A stretch of 64,000 nt of DNA, from assembly GCA_963663365.2 (NCBI GenBank), contig CAXXIH010000008.1, positions 1,860,001 through 1,924,000 on the forward strand. Reading direction: 5' to 3'. Made by a program: the position numbers and the translations under genes. Under the pieces are notes generated by a model that made no database searches, had not been told where the DNA came from, and saw only the letters and a program-made list of their open reading frames with translations. The number at the start of each line of letters is the position of its first letter. The stretch's first letter is position 1. Positions 33,918 through 42,514 of this stretch are shown piece by piece. The stretch comes from G963663365 sp963663365. Lineage in GTDB: Bacteria > Hinthialibacterota > Hinthialibacteria > Hinthialibacterales > G963663365.

Positions 33918-35444
33918 TTATTGAGCATAAACCTCCGCCGTCTTATGGGTAAACGGCAAAGTCACAATAAAAGTTGATCCTTTCCCGCGTTCACTTCGTG
34001 CCGAAAGCCGCCCTCCATGGCGCTCAACGATCTTGTAACAAATTGCCAATCCGATACCTGTTCCTTCATAGTGACTCATACCATGCAGTCGCTGAAAGGG
34101 TTGAAGAATTCTATCGAAATACTTTTCGTCAAATCCTATCCCATTATCTTCAATGAAGATATGACAATAGCGATTGTCGGGGATATTCCCCGTATCGGCT
34201 CCTTCGTAAACAGAATTCCTATTTGAGTCGTCAGCATCTTCGGAAGTTCTGCAAAAGATGCGGATAAACGGCTGATCTCCCTCATCAACAAATTTAAGTG
34301 CGTTGTTGATAAGATTCTCAAAAAGCTGGTGCATTTGTGTCGGATCGCTCTCGATGACCGGTAAAGAATCAACTTCGATACGAGCCTTGGTTCGCTCAAT
34401 ACGAATCTCAAGATCAGACAGAACCTCTTGAATGACACTTTGGAAATCCACAGGAATAAACGAATCTTCGCGGCTTGAAACTCTCGAGAACGATAATAAA
34501 TCCTCAATCATTTTTTGCATGCGGGCTGCAGCACGGCTCATTCGCTTGAGGTAATCATGCCCACGCTCATCTAAATTCTCACTATACTTATCAATAAGCC
34601 GTTCACTAAAACTCCTGACCTTTCGCAACGGCTCCTGCAGATCGTGCGAGGCCACATACGCGAATTGTTCAAGTTCAGTATTAGAGCGTTTGAGTTCATC
34701 GACAAGCTGTTCAAGTTCCATATTGAGACGGCGAATGTCCTCTTCAGCAAGAGCACGTTTTGTCTCCGTACGAATACCTTGATGCACAATCCAAACAGAA
34801 AGCGCAAGAATTAGCGCAAGAATCCCCGAGCAAAGAATCGTAACATGCTTGGTGACTCCGGCGACTTCTAAGCGAACATCTTCGATATAAATCCCGGTTC
34901 CGACAATCCACCCCCATGGCTCAAAAAGTTTGACATAAGATATCTTGGGGACAATCCGTTGGGCATCATCCTTCCACTGCCACATATAGTCGACAAAACC
35001 TTCACCTTGTTTTTTGGTAATCTCGACCATTTCGGAAAATAGACATTTCCCGGAAGGATCGGCAAAACGGCTGACATCCTTGCCATCAAGGTCGGGACGA
35101 TAAGGATGCATAATGATGCGAGGCTGGATATCGTTGATCCAGAAATAATCCTTTTGATCGGAACCGTATCGAAGCTGCCGAAAATGCTCAATGACCGCAG
35201 CTTGTGCCTCTTCCCGCGAATATTCGCCGGCTTCTTCTCTCAAGTGATATACACGAATTGTGCCCCATGCGAGATTTGTCATTTCCCGCACCATCTCCCG
35301 TTTCTTATTCATTAAGTTATCTTCAAGAAACGGAATGATTATTTGGAAAATGGTGACAGCAAAAAGAGCTACAGTGCAAATAACCGGCACCAAAATGCGT
35401 ATGATTTCGGCCCGCAAAGGCCGTCTTTTTTGTACGAGTTCCAT
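33918..35444 (-). CDS. Cache-domain membrane histidine kinase
   Basis: 508 residues from the ATG at 35444 (GGAGG a few nt upstream; a TTG at 35468 is the longer option). First membrane helix about 18-38, extracytoplasmic single Cache domain (about 45-200, with the typical YFWINDIQPRIIMHPYRPDLDGKD segment), second helix (TILCSGILALILALSVWIV). Then a coiled coil, the HisKA box (ASHDLQEPLRKVRSFSERL) and the ATPase domain (NLINNALKF, DNGIGFDEKY, GTGIGLAICYKIVERHGG). It likely senses a small organic ligand outside the cell. The partner response regulator gene follows. Confidence 0.92.
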   Translation of the reverse strand: MELVQKRRPLRAEIIRILVPVICTVALFAVTIFQIIIPFLEDNLMNKKREMVREMTNLAWGTIRVYHLREEAGEYSREEAQAAVIEHFRQLRYGSDQKDYFWINDIQPRIIMHPYRPDLDGKDVSRFADPSGKCLFSEMVEITKKQGEGFVDYMWQWKDDAQRIVPKISYVKLFEPWGWIVGTGIYIEDVRLEVAGVTKHVTILCSGILALILALSVWIVHQGIRTETKRALAEEDIRRLNMELEQLVDELKRSNTELEQFAYVASHDLQEPLRKVRSFSERLIDKYSENLDERGHDYLKRMSRAAARMQKMIEDLLSFSRVSSREDSFIPVDFQSVIQEVLSDLEIRIERTKARIEVDSLPVIESDPTQMHQLFENLINNALKFVDEGDQPFIRIFCRTSEDADDSNRNSVYEGADTGNIPDNRYCHIFIEDNGIGFDEKYFDRILQPFQRLHGMSHYEGTGIGLAICYKIVERHGGRLSARSERGKGSTFIVTLPFTHKTAEVYAQ

Positions 35445-35657
35445 TAACCTCCTTCCCCCATGCTGCAATTTCCGGCAAAGATGGCCAGAGCACCTCTTCT
35501 ATCATTATATAGCGGGTCTCGCCGGATTCTCATTTTTATGACGCGAATTCAAAAAAAGGCCGTATAATCAAAGATAATTTGCTTTTTAACTATCCTCACA
35601 AACCAATCTGTAACAGAGAAATAACAGAAAGTGTAAGGAAATCCGAATACTTCCGGT

Positions 35658-36179
35658 CTATAAACCAGGTTCACTCGCTGGAATTTGAGGTTCCCACGGC
35701 CCAAAGCAGAGCCTCATGCTTTTTGCAGGTCCCTCGGGATCGGCAACATTCCCGCATGTTATAAAGCCATATTTTTCATACAGGTGAATCCCTCCCTGGT
35801 TATCTTGCATTACAGTTAAATAGATACCCTTATGATTCAATCTTTTAGCTTCTTCAATAATCCGTTTCATTAAAATGTGTCCAACTCCCCGGCTTTGCCA
35901 CTTATCCCCAACACAAATTCCAAGACAAGGATAATTACCTTCATTTTCGATCCAGACATATCCCGCTATTTCGCCCCCATCCGCAACGGCGATAAGACAA
36001 ACAATGCCTTGATCAGATGCGACCCGCATTCCGGATTCACGAGTTAGCGGATAAGGATGAAAGAAGCGACGCGTCTCCTCGGAGCATCCTTGCAGCATTT
36101 CTCCCAACCGCTCACCATCATCCGGGCAGATGGCCCGAATATGGAGCGGACTCCCATCTCTGGCATAAACCACTTGCAT
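35658..36179 (-). CDS. GNAT-family N-acetyltransferase
   Basis: 173 residues. GNAT fold with the acetyl-CoA loop motif CVGDKWQSRGVGHILMKRIIEEAKRLN (R/Q-x-x-G-x-G/A: QSRGVG) and the later LYEKYGFITCG segment. N-terminal IRAICPDDGERLGEMLQGCSEETRRFFHPYPLT fits the family start. The substrate is unknown (small amine or protein N-terminus). It is 25 bp downstream of the GH109-type gene on the same strand and could be cotranscribed. Confidence 0.85.
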   Translation of the reverse strand: MQVVYARDGSPLHIRAICPDDGERLGEMLQGCSEETRRFFHPYPLTRESGMRVASDQGIVCLIAVADGGEIAGYVWIENEGNYPCLGICVGDKWQSRGVGHILMKRIIEEAKRLNHKGIYLTVMQDNQGGIHLYEKYGFITCGNVADPEGPAKSMRLCFGPWEPQIPASEPGL

Positions 36180-36204
36180 AATCTCTCAACCTAATCGATC
36201 CGTG

Positions 36205-37539
36205 CTAACCGAGGACGGCGAAATGAGCCTGATTTGTCTTCCATTTACCCCGAGTAAAATCGGGGCACGAGACGGGCGCACCACCATTTGCAATTGATTG
36301 TTCAGATAGAGGAATCACACAACTCATCGTGACTGAATCATAAACATCGATCGGTGTTTGTGTTTTGAGCCGTACGGACTTAATAAATTCGCGCAGTTCC
36401 AAATAATCACAACCGCCATGACCACGGTTCTGAATATCTTCACCCGTATCCTTCCACCAGGGATGGTCGTAACGGTCTTGATAAGGAGCAAAAGGCTCCC
36501 ATTGGTGATATTGGGGACTTTTTTCAAAAAGGTAAATTGCCTCTCGTTGCTCGTTATAAACTCCCAGTGTCCCTTGTAACAACCATCGGTTGTCATAAGG
36601 CCGGGGTAACTGCATATCATAATTAATTACGATACTTTTTCCGTTTTTGGTTCTAACAACACTGGTTACGATATCCCCTTGTTTGTATTCCTGTTTGGCA
36701 TTGGGATGATCCGCACCAAAAGTCCGCTCAAAATAGGCGTTAATGGCAAGCGAACTTGTGGCTGTCGATGTGAGTGTGTCGTAGCAATCGCCGCAATTGA
36801 TATCCATCCAACTTAAAACAGGCCCCAGGCTGTGGGTTGGATACTGATCGCGATTGTATTGGATGAGAAATTCCGCTGGCCATCGGGCATTACCCTCCCG
36901 GTCGAAAAACCAATGATCGATACAATCATGGGAATGGGCGCAATGGCAGTGGACAATTTCTCCGAAAAGCCCCTGGCGGACCATGTTAAGCAGAGCCAAG
37001 TTGTCGCGCCGGAAACTCCAATTCTCAAGCATCATACAAGGATTTCCCGTTTGCTCGGATGTGTCCACCAATTGCCAGCATTCCTCTAAACTCAAGGCAG
37101 CCGGAACTTCCACAGCAGCGTATTTCCCGTTTTTCATTGCTGAAACGGCCATCGGTGTATGCCAATTCCATGGCGTGGCAATGACGACAGCATCGAGATC
37201 GTCACGAGCGGTCAATTCTTCAAAGACATATTCATCCCGTCCATACCCTTCAGGCCTGGGATGCCCTGCTTTTTCAACAGCGTCCCGGGCCGCGGCCAAA
37301 CGTCCGCTGTGGGTATCGCAAATGGCCGGGAAAGCCAGATTGTCCATCTGCAAAAGCGTACGCAATAATCCGCTGCCTCGTCCCCCCACACCGATAATGC
37401 CAATCCGGACCAATCGCTCACCGTTTTCAGGAACTAATTCAGATGCGATTGCGGAACGCGATTTCAATATCCCCAGCCCAAGGGCCGTCCCGGCTCCCAA
37501 TTCCACAAATTTCCTTCGATTAAGTTCATTGGGCATCAT
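36205..37539 (-). CDS. Tat-exported Gfo/Idh/MocA oxidoreductase of the GH109 type
   Basis: 444 residues. The N-terminus NRRKFVELGAGTALGLGI is a twin-arginine signal. The NAD-binding start is VRIGIIGVGGRGSGLLRTL. The run HTPMAVSAMKNGKYAAVEVPAALSLEECWQLV, followed by MMLENWSFRRDN and YPTHSLGPVLSWMDI, is characteristic of GH109 (alpha-N-acetylgalactosaminidase-type, NAD-dependent). These enzymes cleave glycosidic bonds by transient oxidation of the sugar. Because many Gfo/Idh proteins of this kind are uncharacterised, substrate is uncertain. GGAGG precedes two adjacent ATG codons (37539, 37536). It likely acts outside the cytoplasm on host or algal glycans. Confidence 0.8.
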   Translation of the reverse strand: MMPNELNRRKFVELGAGTALGLGILKSRSAIASELVPENGERLVRIGIIGVGGRGSGLLRTLLQMDNLAFPAICDTHSGRLAAARDAVEKAGHPRPEGYGRDEYVFEELTARDDLDAVVIATPWNWHTPMAVSAMKNGKYAAVEVPAALSLEECWQLVDTSEQTGNPCMMLENWSFRRDNLALLNMVRQGLFGEIVHCHCAHSHDCIDHWFFDREGNARWPAEFLIQYNRDQYPTHSLGPVLSWMDINCGDCYDTLTSTATSSLAINAYFERTFGADHPNAKQEYKQGDIVTSVVRTKNGKSIVINYDMQLPRPYDNRWLLQGTLGVYNEQREAIYLFEKSPQYHQWEPFAPYQDRYDHPWWKDTGEDIQNRGHGGCDYLELREFIKSVRLKTQTPIDVYDSVTMSCVIPLSEQSIANGGAPVSCPDFTRGKWKTNQAHFAVLG

Positions 37540-37987
37540 CTCACCTCCCTCTTACGTATGATTCATACGGCCAGACTTCACGCCGTGAGGTTATAACGTC
37601 TATAGCATCCGGCGTTAAGAACTCTCATGAATAACACAAACATCAAGACAAGTATATCGATCACAAAAAGCCCAATCGGTGCGCCTTTCAACGAAAAGAT
37701 TCCACCTTCCAGCCTAATATTCGCTTATCGAATTGCATCTGACATTCCAAATCGGCACTCCACAAAGGTGATACAGGAAAATAATCAATGCTAAATATGG
37801 AGGACATCCTAGCAGAAGGCGAGTATTGTAAGATACCCGGAATTTCAGACCAACCGGCCCGAATCCGGGTCACCGATAAACTCGATAGACACATGGCGGC
37901 AGGGTGATTATGATGCCGACAAAGGGGTGGCGCCTTTGGGGCGCTCTCGGGATTTCATCGTTCATAAAAGGTGGAAAGGCACGATTC
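37540..37987. other. Intergenic region before the mutarotase gene
   Basis: 448 bp, divergent promoter space for the GH109-type gene (minus) and the mutarotase (plus). A 39-codon open frame at 37788-37907 on the plus strand (starting MLNMEDILAEGEYCK, AGGA ten nt before its ATG) is possible but not supported by any family I know. No clear promoter or operator was seen. Confidence 0.4.
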
Positions 37988-38416
37988 ATGTATCATAAAA
38001 CCAAACGCATGACCCATTTCTGCGCGGTGCTGCTTACCGTCTGGTTTTGGGTGGGCTGCGCACATAGGAGTACCCCAATGCAACGCTACGGAATGGTGAT
38101 CGGCTTAGATCAGGAAAAAATGGAAGAATACAAGCGGCTGCACGCAGCAGTATGGCCGGATGTTTTAGATATGATTAAGGAATGCAACATCCAGAACTAT
38201 TCGATCTATCTACAAGAGCTTGAGGATAACCGCTATTACCTTTTCAGCTACTTTGAATATACCGGCAGCGATTTTAAGGCCGACATGGAAAAAATGGCCG
38301 CCGACCCGGTCACACAGGATTGGTGGCGGCATTGTGAGCCATGTCAGATTCCCGTCTCCACCCGGCAAGAAGGCGAATGGTGGGCAAATATGGAAGAGGT
38401 ATTTCACCTCGATTAG
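37988..38416 (+). CDS. rhaM: Exported lipoprotein L-rhamnose mutarotase
   Basis: 142 residues from the ATG at 37988 (GGAAAGG eight nt upstream; the frame opens at 37904). Residues 8-22 are a lipoprotein signal ending in WVGC, giving an acylated Cys. The rest is an RhaM domain: RYGMVIGLDQEKMEEYKRLH, AVWPDVLDMIKECNIQNYSIYL and WWANMEEVFHLD, with the conserved Tyr, His and Trp residues. RhaM converts alpha- and beta-L-rhamnose. The ordinary enzyme is cytoplasmic; a surface- or periplasm-anchored form is unusual and would act on rhamnose released outside, before uptake. Its link to GH106 and RhaT 15-20 kb away is inference. Confidence 0.88.
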   Translation: MYHKTKRMTHFCAVLLTVWFWVGCAHRSTPMQRYGMVIGLDQEKMEEYKRLHAAVWPDVLDMIKECNIQNYSIYLQELEDNRYYLFSYFEYTGSDFKADMEKMAADPVTQDWWRHCEPCQIPVSTRQEGEWWANMEEVFHLD

Positions 38417-38536
38417 CCGCCCTACCGTGGGCCAAGGCCATATGGCTATTCTAAAGGCAGAATTGCGGTTGATGTCTGTTGGCAAGACCGGCAACAGGCC
38501 ATAAATCCGAGACATATTTTGCATTTTGAAACGACG

Positions 38537-38589
38537 TGATGCAGGTAATGCATCATCGTTCAGCACATGATAGACCGCCCCCGGCGGTC
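38537..38589 (+). other. Two stem-loops after the mutarotase gene
   Basis: TGATGCA (38537-38543) / TGCATCA (38549-38555) with a 5-nt loop, and GACCGCC (38573-38579) / GGCGGTC (38583-38589) with a 3-nt loop. Both arms are perfect. They separate the mutarotase and VOC genes; no U-run follows, so a terminator role is uncertain. Confidence 0.45.
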
Positions 38590-38629
38590 CAAACGATTAC
38601 ATTGAAATCGGGTTCAATGAGGTGAACTC

Positions 38630-39151
38630 ATGAGTATCGGGACAATCCTTATAATTTTGCTGGTGATGTTCTGCTTGGGACTCGTAATCCTTGCAACCGC
38701 TATCGGACTTTTCTTCTTTATGCGTTCCCGGGCCAGTTCCAAAGGCAAACAGAAAGCTGACCACTTTGCGTTTCAAGTGGAAGATTTAAGCCGGTCAATC
38801 CATTTCTATACCGGAAAACTGGGCATGAAAAAGATGTTCAGTAAAATCGATGATGACCACCACGAGGCTTTTGCCTTTATTGAATTAGAAGGGGGCAATC
38901 TCGAATTGCTGCAAATTCTGGATGAAGAAAATCGCCCCATACCAATGGAGAAGCGGGAAATCGCGCCTCCTTATTGTCCGCATTTGGCAATCCAAACCGA
39001 AGATCTGTCCGAGCTCGTTCAAAGCCTGAAGGAGAAGGACATTCCAATCATCAAAGGCCCTCTGGAAATCCCCGGACAAGTCAGATGGCTATACATTGCC
39101 GATCCTGACAATAACGTTATCGAGTATGTTCAATGGTTAAGATCCGCATAG
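38630..39151 (+). CDS. Membrane-anchored VOC (glyoxalase/dioxygenase-fold) protein
   Basis: 173 residues. Residues 4-31 are a strongly hydrophobic helix (TILIILLVMFCLGLVILATAIGLFFF). The rest, from about residue 45, is a VOC-fold domain: DHFAFQVEDLSRSIHFYTGKLGMK, ELEGGNLELLQIL, PHLAIQTEDLSELV and IADPDNNVIEYVQW. Metal-ligand positions (His in DHFAF, Glu in NLEL, His in PHLAI, Glu in NVIEY) are all kept, so a metal-dependent enzyme is plausible. The substrate cannot be told. Membrane tethering of a VOC domain is uncommon. Confidence 0.83.
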   Translation: MSIGTILIILLVMFCLGLVILATAIGLFFFMRSRASSKGKQKADHFAFQVEDLSRSIHFYTGKLGMKKMFSKIDDDHHEAFAFIELEGGNLELLQILDEENRPIPMEKREIAPPYCPHLAIQTEDLSELVQSLKEKDIPIIKGPLEIPGQVRWLYIADPDNNVIEYVQWLRSA

Positions 39152-39245
39152 AAACAGAACAACGATATACACACGTAACCTTATACCGGTGGCAAATTCT
39201 TGCGGCTACGTCTCAAACCATAAATACTCAAACGGTTTCAAAAAA

Positions 39246-40076
39246 TTAATCGTATAAAAAGAGCGGAACCGGTGAATTATCCAGAAGTTTCGTGGAAGTC
39301 GAACCGAAAAAGACTTCACGCAGTCCGGTATTGCCATACGATCCCATAACCAACGTCCGATAAAATGCCGGATCGAGCTCGTTCAAAATCACATCAGCAG
39401 GCGAATCGTTGCTGTCAATCGGCCGTGAAACAGCCCGGACGCCTCTCGCCTTATAGAAATCGATAGCATACTGATTGATAAAGACCGCCTGGGCATGGTC
39501 TTTATGAACGGTAATAACCTCAACTTCGCGGTCCTTGGTCATTCCCAGAAGATAATGCATTTGAAGCGTACGGGCGGATTGCAGACTCCCGTCATACCCC
39601 ACCATAATCTTTTCACCTTTTGAGGGCTCATTGGGAACGGCAATCATGGGGCGTGGAGAATCGCGCACAATCGTCTTAAAAACTTCATCGGGAGCAAGTT
39701 GGGTCTCAAAATGGAAATGGCTCTCGCTGGCCATGATAATCAAATCATGCCGATGGGATTCTAAACAGATCTCATCGTATGGAGTTCCCTTAACGACTTT
39801 TGTCGAGCCGGATACGCCTGCACTCTTACAGGCATCCAGAAACTCATGAAGGAAATTCTGTACGGTTGCAGAGGCATCCTCGAGAAGCATTTCATCACGC
39901 TCTTTTTTGAAATAGGTGGCCCCCATGGGAACAGGCTCTTTTTTGGTGATCGAGGGCTCATCAATAATCCCCATACCCACCAAGCGAATATCATATTCTT
40001 TCGCGCGCTGAATCGCGACTTCAACGACCGCGCTGCTGCTTTCACTCCCATCCAAAGGCACAAGGGCGCTAAACAT
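39246..40076 (-). CDS. Tandem universal stress protein (UspA fold)
   Basis: 276 residues from the ATG at 40076 (GGAGG eight nt upstream; a start at 40091 is in frame). Two UspA domains: residues 1-140 (ALVPLDGSESSSAVVEVAIQRA, HDLIIMASESH) and 150-276 (IMVGYDGSLQSARTLQ, TLVMGSYGNTGLREVFFGSTSTKLLDNSPVPLFLYD). The second half keeps the ATP-binding G-x2-G-x9-G(S/T)-like motif (GSYGNTG...FGSTS). Cytoplasmic stress-response protein; partner unknown. It stands alone on its strand. Confidence 0.9.
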   Translation of the reverse strand: MFSALVPLDGSESSSAVVEVAIQRAKEYDIRLVGMGIIDEPSITKKEPVPMGATYFKKERDEMLLEDASATVQNFLHEFLDACKSAGVSGSTKVVKGTPYDEICLESHRHDLIIMASESHFHFETQLAPDEVFKTIVRDSPRPMIAVPNEPSKGEKIMVGYDGSLQSARTLQMHYLLGMTKDREVEVITVHKDHAQAVFINQYAIDFYKARGVRAVSRPIDSNDSPADVILNELDPAFYRTLVMGSYGNTGLREVFFGSTSTKLLDNSPVPLFLYD

Positions 40077-40257
40077 GGTACTAGCCTCCAAGACTCACAG
40101 ATCCCCTTTTGCTGAGGGGTCACCTAAAATTGACGCTCCAATACCCTTGGATCGCCACTTCACTTCATTGTATCGAAGCAATGGGTATAAGGATAGCCAG
40201 TGAAGCGCCGCAAAGAGTCTCAAAATCGAGAGATACGCCCCCACCCAAGGCCATACC

Positions 40258-40290
40258 GGCCCGGAGACCGTTTTTGCCGATCACCGGGCC
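40258..40290 (-). terminator. GC-rich stem-loop downstream of the FmdE-like gene
   Basis: Arms GGCCCGG (40258-40264) and CCGGGCC (40284-40290), perfect, 19-nt loop, 12 bp after the stop codon of the FmdE-like gene. No U-run. Confidence 0.45.
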
Positions 40291-40301
40291 AACGTCACTT
40301 A

Positions 40302-40832
40302 CTACTTCTCGATGACAGCCACGTTGAACAGTTCATCCGGCTTCTTTTCGAACAGGAGTTTCCCCCGCTCTCCAACACTGGGCTTTTCTTCATCAGCCCA
40401 TTTTTTAAGAAGCGCTGTAATCTCCGGCTTGATGGTGTAAACCAATTTTTTGCCGCTCTCGAGATCCTCAATCGTGACCTTCATCCCCGAATCAGCGGGA
40501 ATGTGTTTGATGTTGTGTTTGCCATAGGTCGCGCCGGTCGACTGCTGGAGGCCATCAATGATGCAGCTGGGCGGCGGTGAAGCCGGACACTCAACCGTTA
40601 CCTGCAATCCGAAATAACGGGGAATTTTGTGCACTGTCACGGCATGTTCGCCCATACGCGCTCCCAGCACAACAAACGGACCAACATGACCGTGGAATCT
40701 CTCGAGTTCCCAAATCATAAGCGGCTCAAACGGCACGTTGGATTCCATATGCGCCTCGGAAATCGAGAAGATCATTGTGCTTGCAGCAACCGTCAAACAA
40801 CCAATTACAAAATACTTCAATTGTCGTTTCAT
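40302..40832 (-). CDS. Exported FmdE-family protein
   Basis: 176 residues from the ATG at 40832 (AAGGAT upstream; the frame opens at a GTG at 40835). Residues 1-28 are a Sec signal peptide (FVIGCLTVAASTMIFSISEA). The domain that follows carries FmdE (PF02663) marks: ERFHGHVGPFVVLGARMGEHAV, ECPASPPPSCIIDGLQQSTGATYGKHN. FmdE was named for a formylmethanofuran dehydrogenase-associated subunit; most members are of unknown function and many bind metal through HGH and Cys. An exported copy is unusual. It is 8 bp after the prepilin-like gene on the same strand. Confidence 0.8.
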   Translation of the reverse strand: MKRQLKYFVIGCLTVAASTMIFSISEAHMESNVPFEPLMIWELERFHGHVGPFVVLGARMGEHAVTVHKIPRYFGLQVTVECPASPPPSCIIDGLQQSTGATYGKHNIKHIPADSGMKVTIEDLESGKKLVYTIKPEITALLKKWADEEKPSVGERGKLLFEKKPDELFNVAVIEK

Positions 40833-40843
40833 CACTAAGATCC

Positions 40844-41515
40844 TTACGAAGAATTATGTCCTGTATTTAACTGGACAATGATACCGACACTAGCCGTGCC
40901 GTTTGTCGGATCGTACCAACAGTGAGAGGGCACAGGATCGTAGGTGTGGGTATCAATTTCAATTTTGGGGACAGGTCCAACACTCCAAAGACCATACTCA
41001 ACAGGGGACTTTGAAGAATGATTCTTTTCAGATGCGTTGTTGTAAAAGATATAATTACCGTCGTCGATCGGAAACGACTTCGGAACCCAAATACCTTCTT
41101 CAGTGGGCATATCGTTAAAATACCCGAAGCCGGGATGGCGATATTTAATCGTCTGTCCCGGCCCCTCACTATTAGCGCCCGGAAAATTGTTGAACGGATC
41201 AATCGGGCGTGTTGACAAATAGGCAATCGGCGTCGTCAGTTCAAACGGAAGTTCAAAGTAATTACGCGCCTTTTCAGCTCCCAAAGCCAGACAATAAAAA
41301 CGTGTCGGTGGCAATGCATGATGATCAATGCGATACATCTCCAATGCATCGATACTCGTTCGAATTTGAGCCATGGCAGCTGATACCTTGCTGCGGACTC
41401 TAGCTTCCAGATAGTTCGGGACAGCGATCGCGGCAAGAATTCCGATAATGGCTACCACAATGAGTAGCTCAATCAACGAAAAACCGGAAAATCTGCGAGA
41501 ATTATCTGTAGCCAT
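40844..41515 (-). CDS. Type IV pilin/pseudopilin-like protein
   Basis: 223 residues from the ATG at 41515, which overlaps the end of the upstream OB-fold gene by 14 bp. The N-terminus is a prepilin signal: basic leader, then GFSLIELLIVVAIIGILAAIAVPNY with Glu5. The remaining 180 residues are a C-terminal domain rich in Pro/Asp/Gly (ALPPTRFYCLALGAEK, DPFNNFPGANSEGP) of the kind common in secreted prepilin-like proteins of Planctomycetes and several candidate phyla. A surface or secretion-related structure is likely; exact role unknown. The open frame continues upstream to 41677 but that part is not pilin-like. Confidence 0.85.
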   Translation of the reverse strand: MATDNSRRFSGFSLIELLIVVAIIGILAAIAVPNYLEARVRSKVSAAMAQIRTSIDALEMYRIDHHALPPTRFYCLALGAEKARNYFELPFELTTPIAYLSTRPIDPFNNFPGANSEGPGQTIKYRHPGFGYFNDMPTEEGIWVPKSFPIDDGNYIFYNNASEKNHSSKSPVEYGLWSVGPVPKIEIDTHTYDPVPSHCWYDPTNGTASVGIIVQLNTGHNSS

Positions 41516-42308
41516 CCCAATCCTCAACACCACTGGCTGCCGGAGCAAAATCCTCGATAGAGCGCGGCCAAAGCAAATAGGTGCCAGTGTACGGTGCTTC
41601 AGTGTCTTCCTGATCGAAAACTCCCGTAATGTCCAATGCCCCCTGAGGTTGGGGTTGATCGCCGATACCGGTGGCATAACGTAATTCTACTTCGAACTGT
41701 CCACCTAACTGGTCCTGGACGGTCACAGTTCCACCGGGTTCCCATGTGCCGCCAACAATCGTCACATTACGGAAAACAACCAAACGCCCTTGATAATATT
41801 CGGCGCCACTTTGCCGGGTGGCATCAAATTCGGAAGCCGCTGCAAGATCATTGACCTGCATGGGGGCGGGGACTTCGCCATGTGAAAGGATTTCAATATC
41901 AAATTTCTGGTCGGCATTGTGGCGTTCATTAATATTGGTCTTGCCGCCAAAATGACCGGTTAAACCCGTAACACGAACCCGGTCACCGGGCAGGATTGTC
42001 GGATAATTGGCCAGTCCGCCTCCGTACCACATACCCGAATAGACCTGGATTCCGCCCGTCTCATCTTCGACAAAAAGAATAAACGAAGTCTCGGCACTGC
42101 CATCTTCGAGTTCACCATTAAAAGCGGCTGGATCAACAATCGCTACACCCTCAATCGTATAAAGATCCGTTGTCTGCAGACCTGCAAAAATCGCATTACC
42201 TTCTTCATCAACCGCATTGATTTCACCAATCGTGGTGATCGTTTGAGAGAATACAAAACCTGGAAACAAAATTGTCAAAGCCAAAAGTGCACATGCTGTA
42301 TTACGCAT
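41502..42308 (-). CDS. Secreted OB-fold (nuclease-like/DUF5689-type) protein
   Basis: 268 residues from the ATG at 42308 with a strong AGGAGG just upstream. Signal peptide: ACALLALTILFPGFVFSQ. Two OB-fold-like units follow, the first with TTDLYTIEGVAIVDP...SFILFVEDETGGIQVYSG and LPGDRVRVTGL, the second with RLVVFRNVTIVGGTWEPGGTVTVQDQLGG and LDITGVFDQ. Such units occur in secreted nucleases and Bacteroidetes-type DUF5689 proteins; here no nuclease domain is present. Probably binds an extracellular ligand. Overlaps the pilin-like gene by 14 bp, so the two are translated together. Confidence 0.7.
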   Translation of the reverse strand: MRNTACALLALTILFPGFVFSQTITTIGEINAVDEEGNAIFAGLQTTDLYTIEGVAIVDPAAFNGELEDGSAETSFILFVEDETGGIQVYSGMWYGGGLANYPTILPGDRVRVTGLTGHFGGKTNINERHNADQKFDIEILSHGEVPAPMQVNDLAAASEFDATRQSGAEYYQGRLVVFRNVTIVGGTWEPGGTVTVQDQLGGQFEVELRYATGIGDQPQPQGALDITGVFDQEDTEAPYTGTYLLWPRSIEDFAPAASGVEDWDGYR

Positions 42309-42514
42309 AGCGAATACCTCCTTAATATTATATGTTACGATACTCCAATACGTAACACGTAGCAAGTAATAACAAATCGTGCCACATGCCCTCCAAGAAA
42401 TGCTTAAATCCATTTATATCAATGACTTATAGAGGATAAAAAATAGGCGACAAAGAAGTGTAGAACAAGTAAATCACACCGCTCTGCAAAGAGGAGACGG
42501 CTTATTTCCATCGG

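Noticed and set aside
37788..37907. 39-codon open frame (MLNMEDILAEGEYCK...)
   Set aside because: Weak ribosome site, no similarity recognised, very short; kept only as a note in the intergenic entry.
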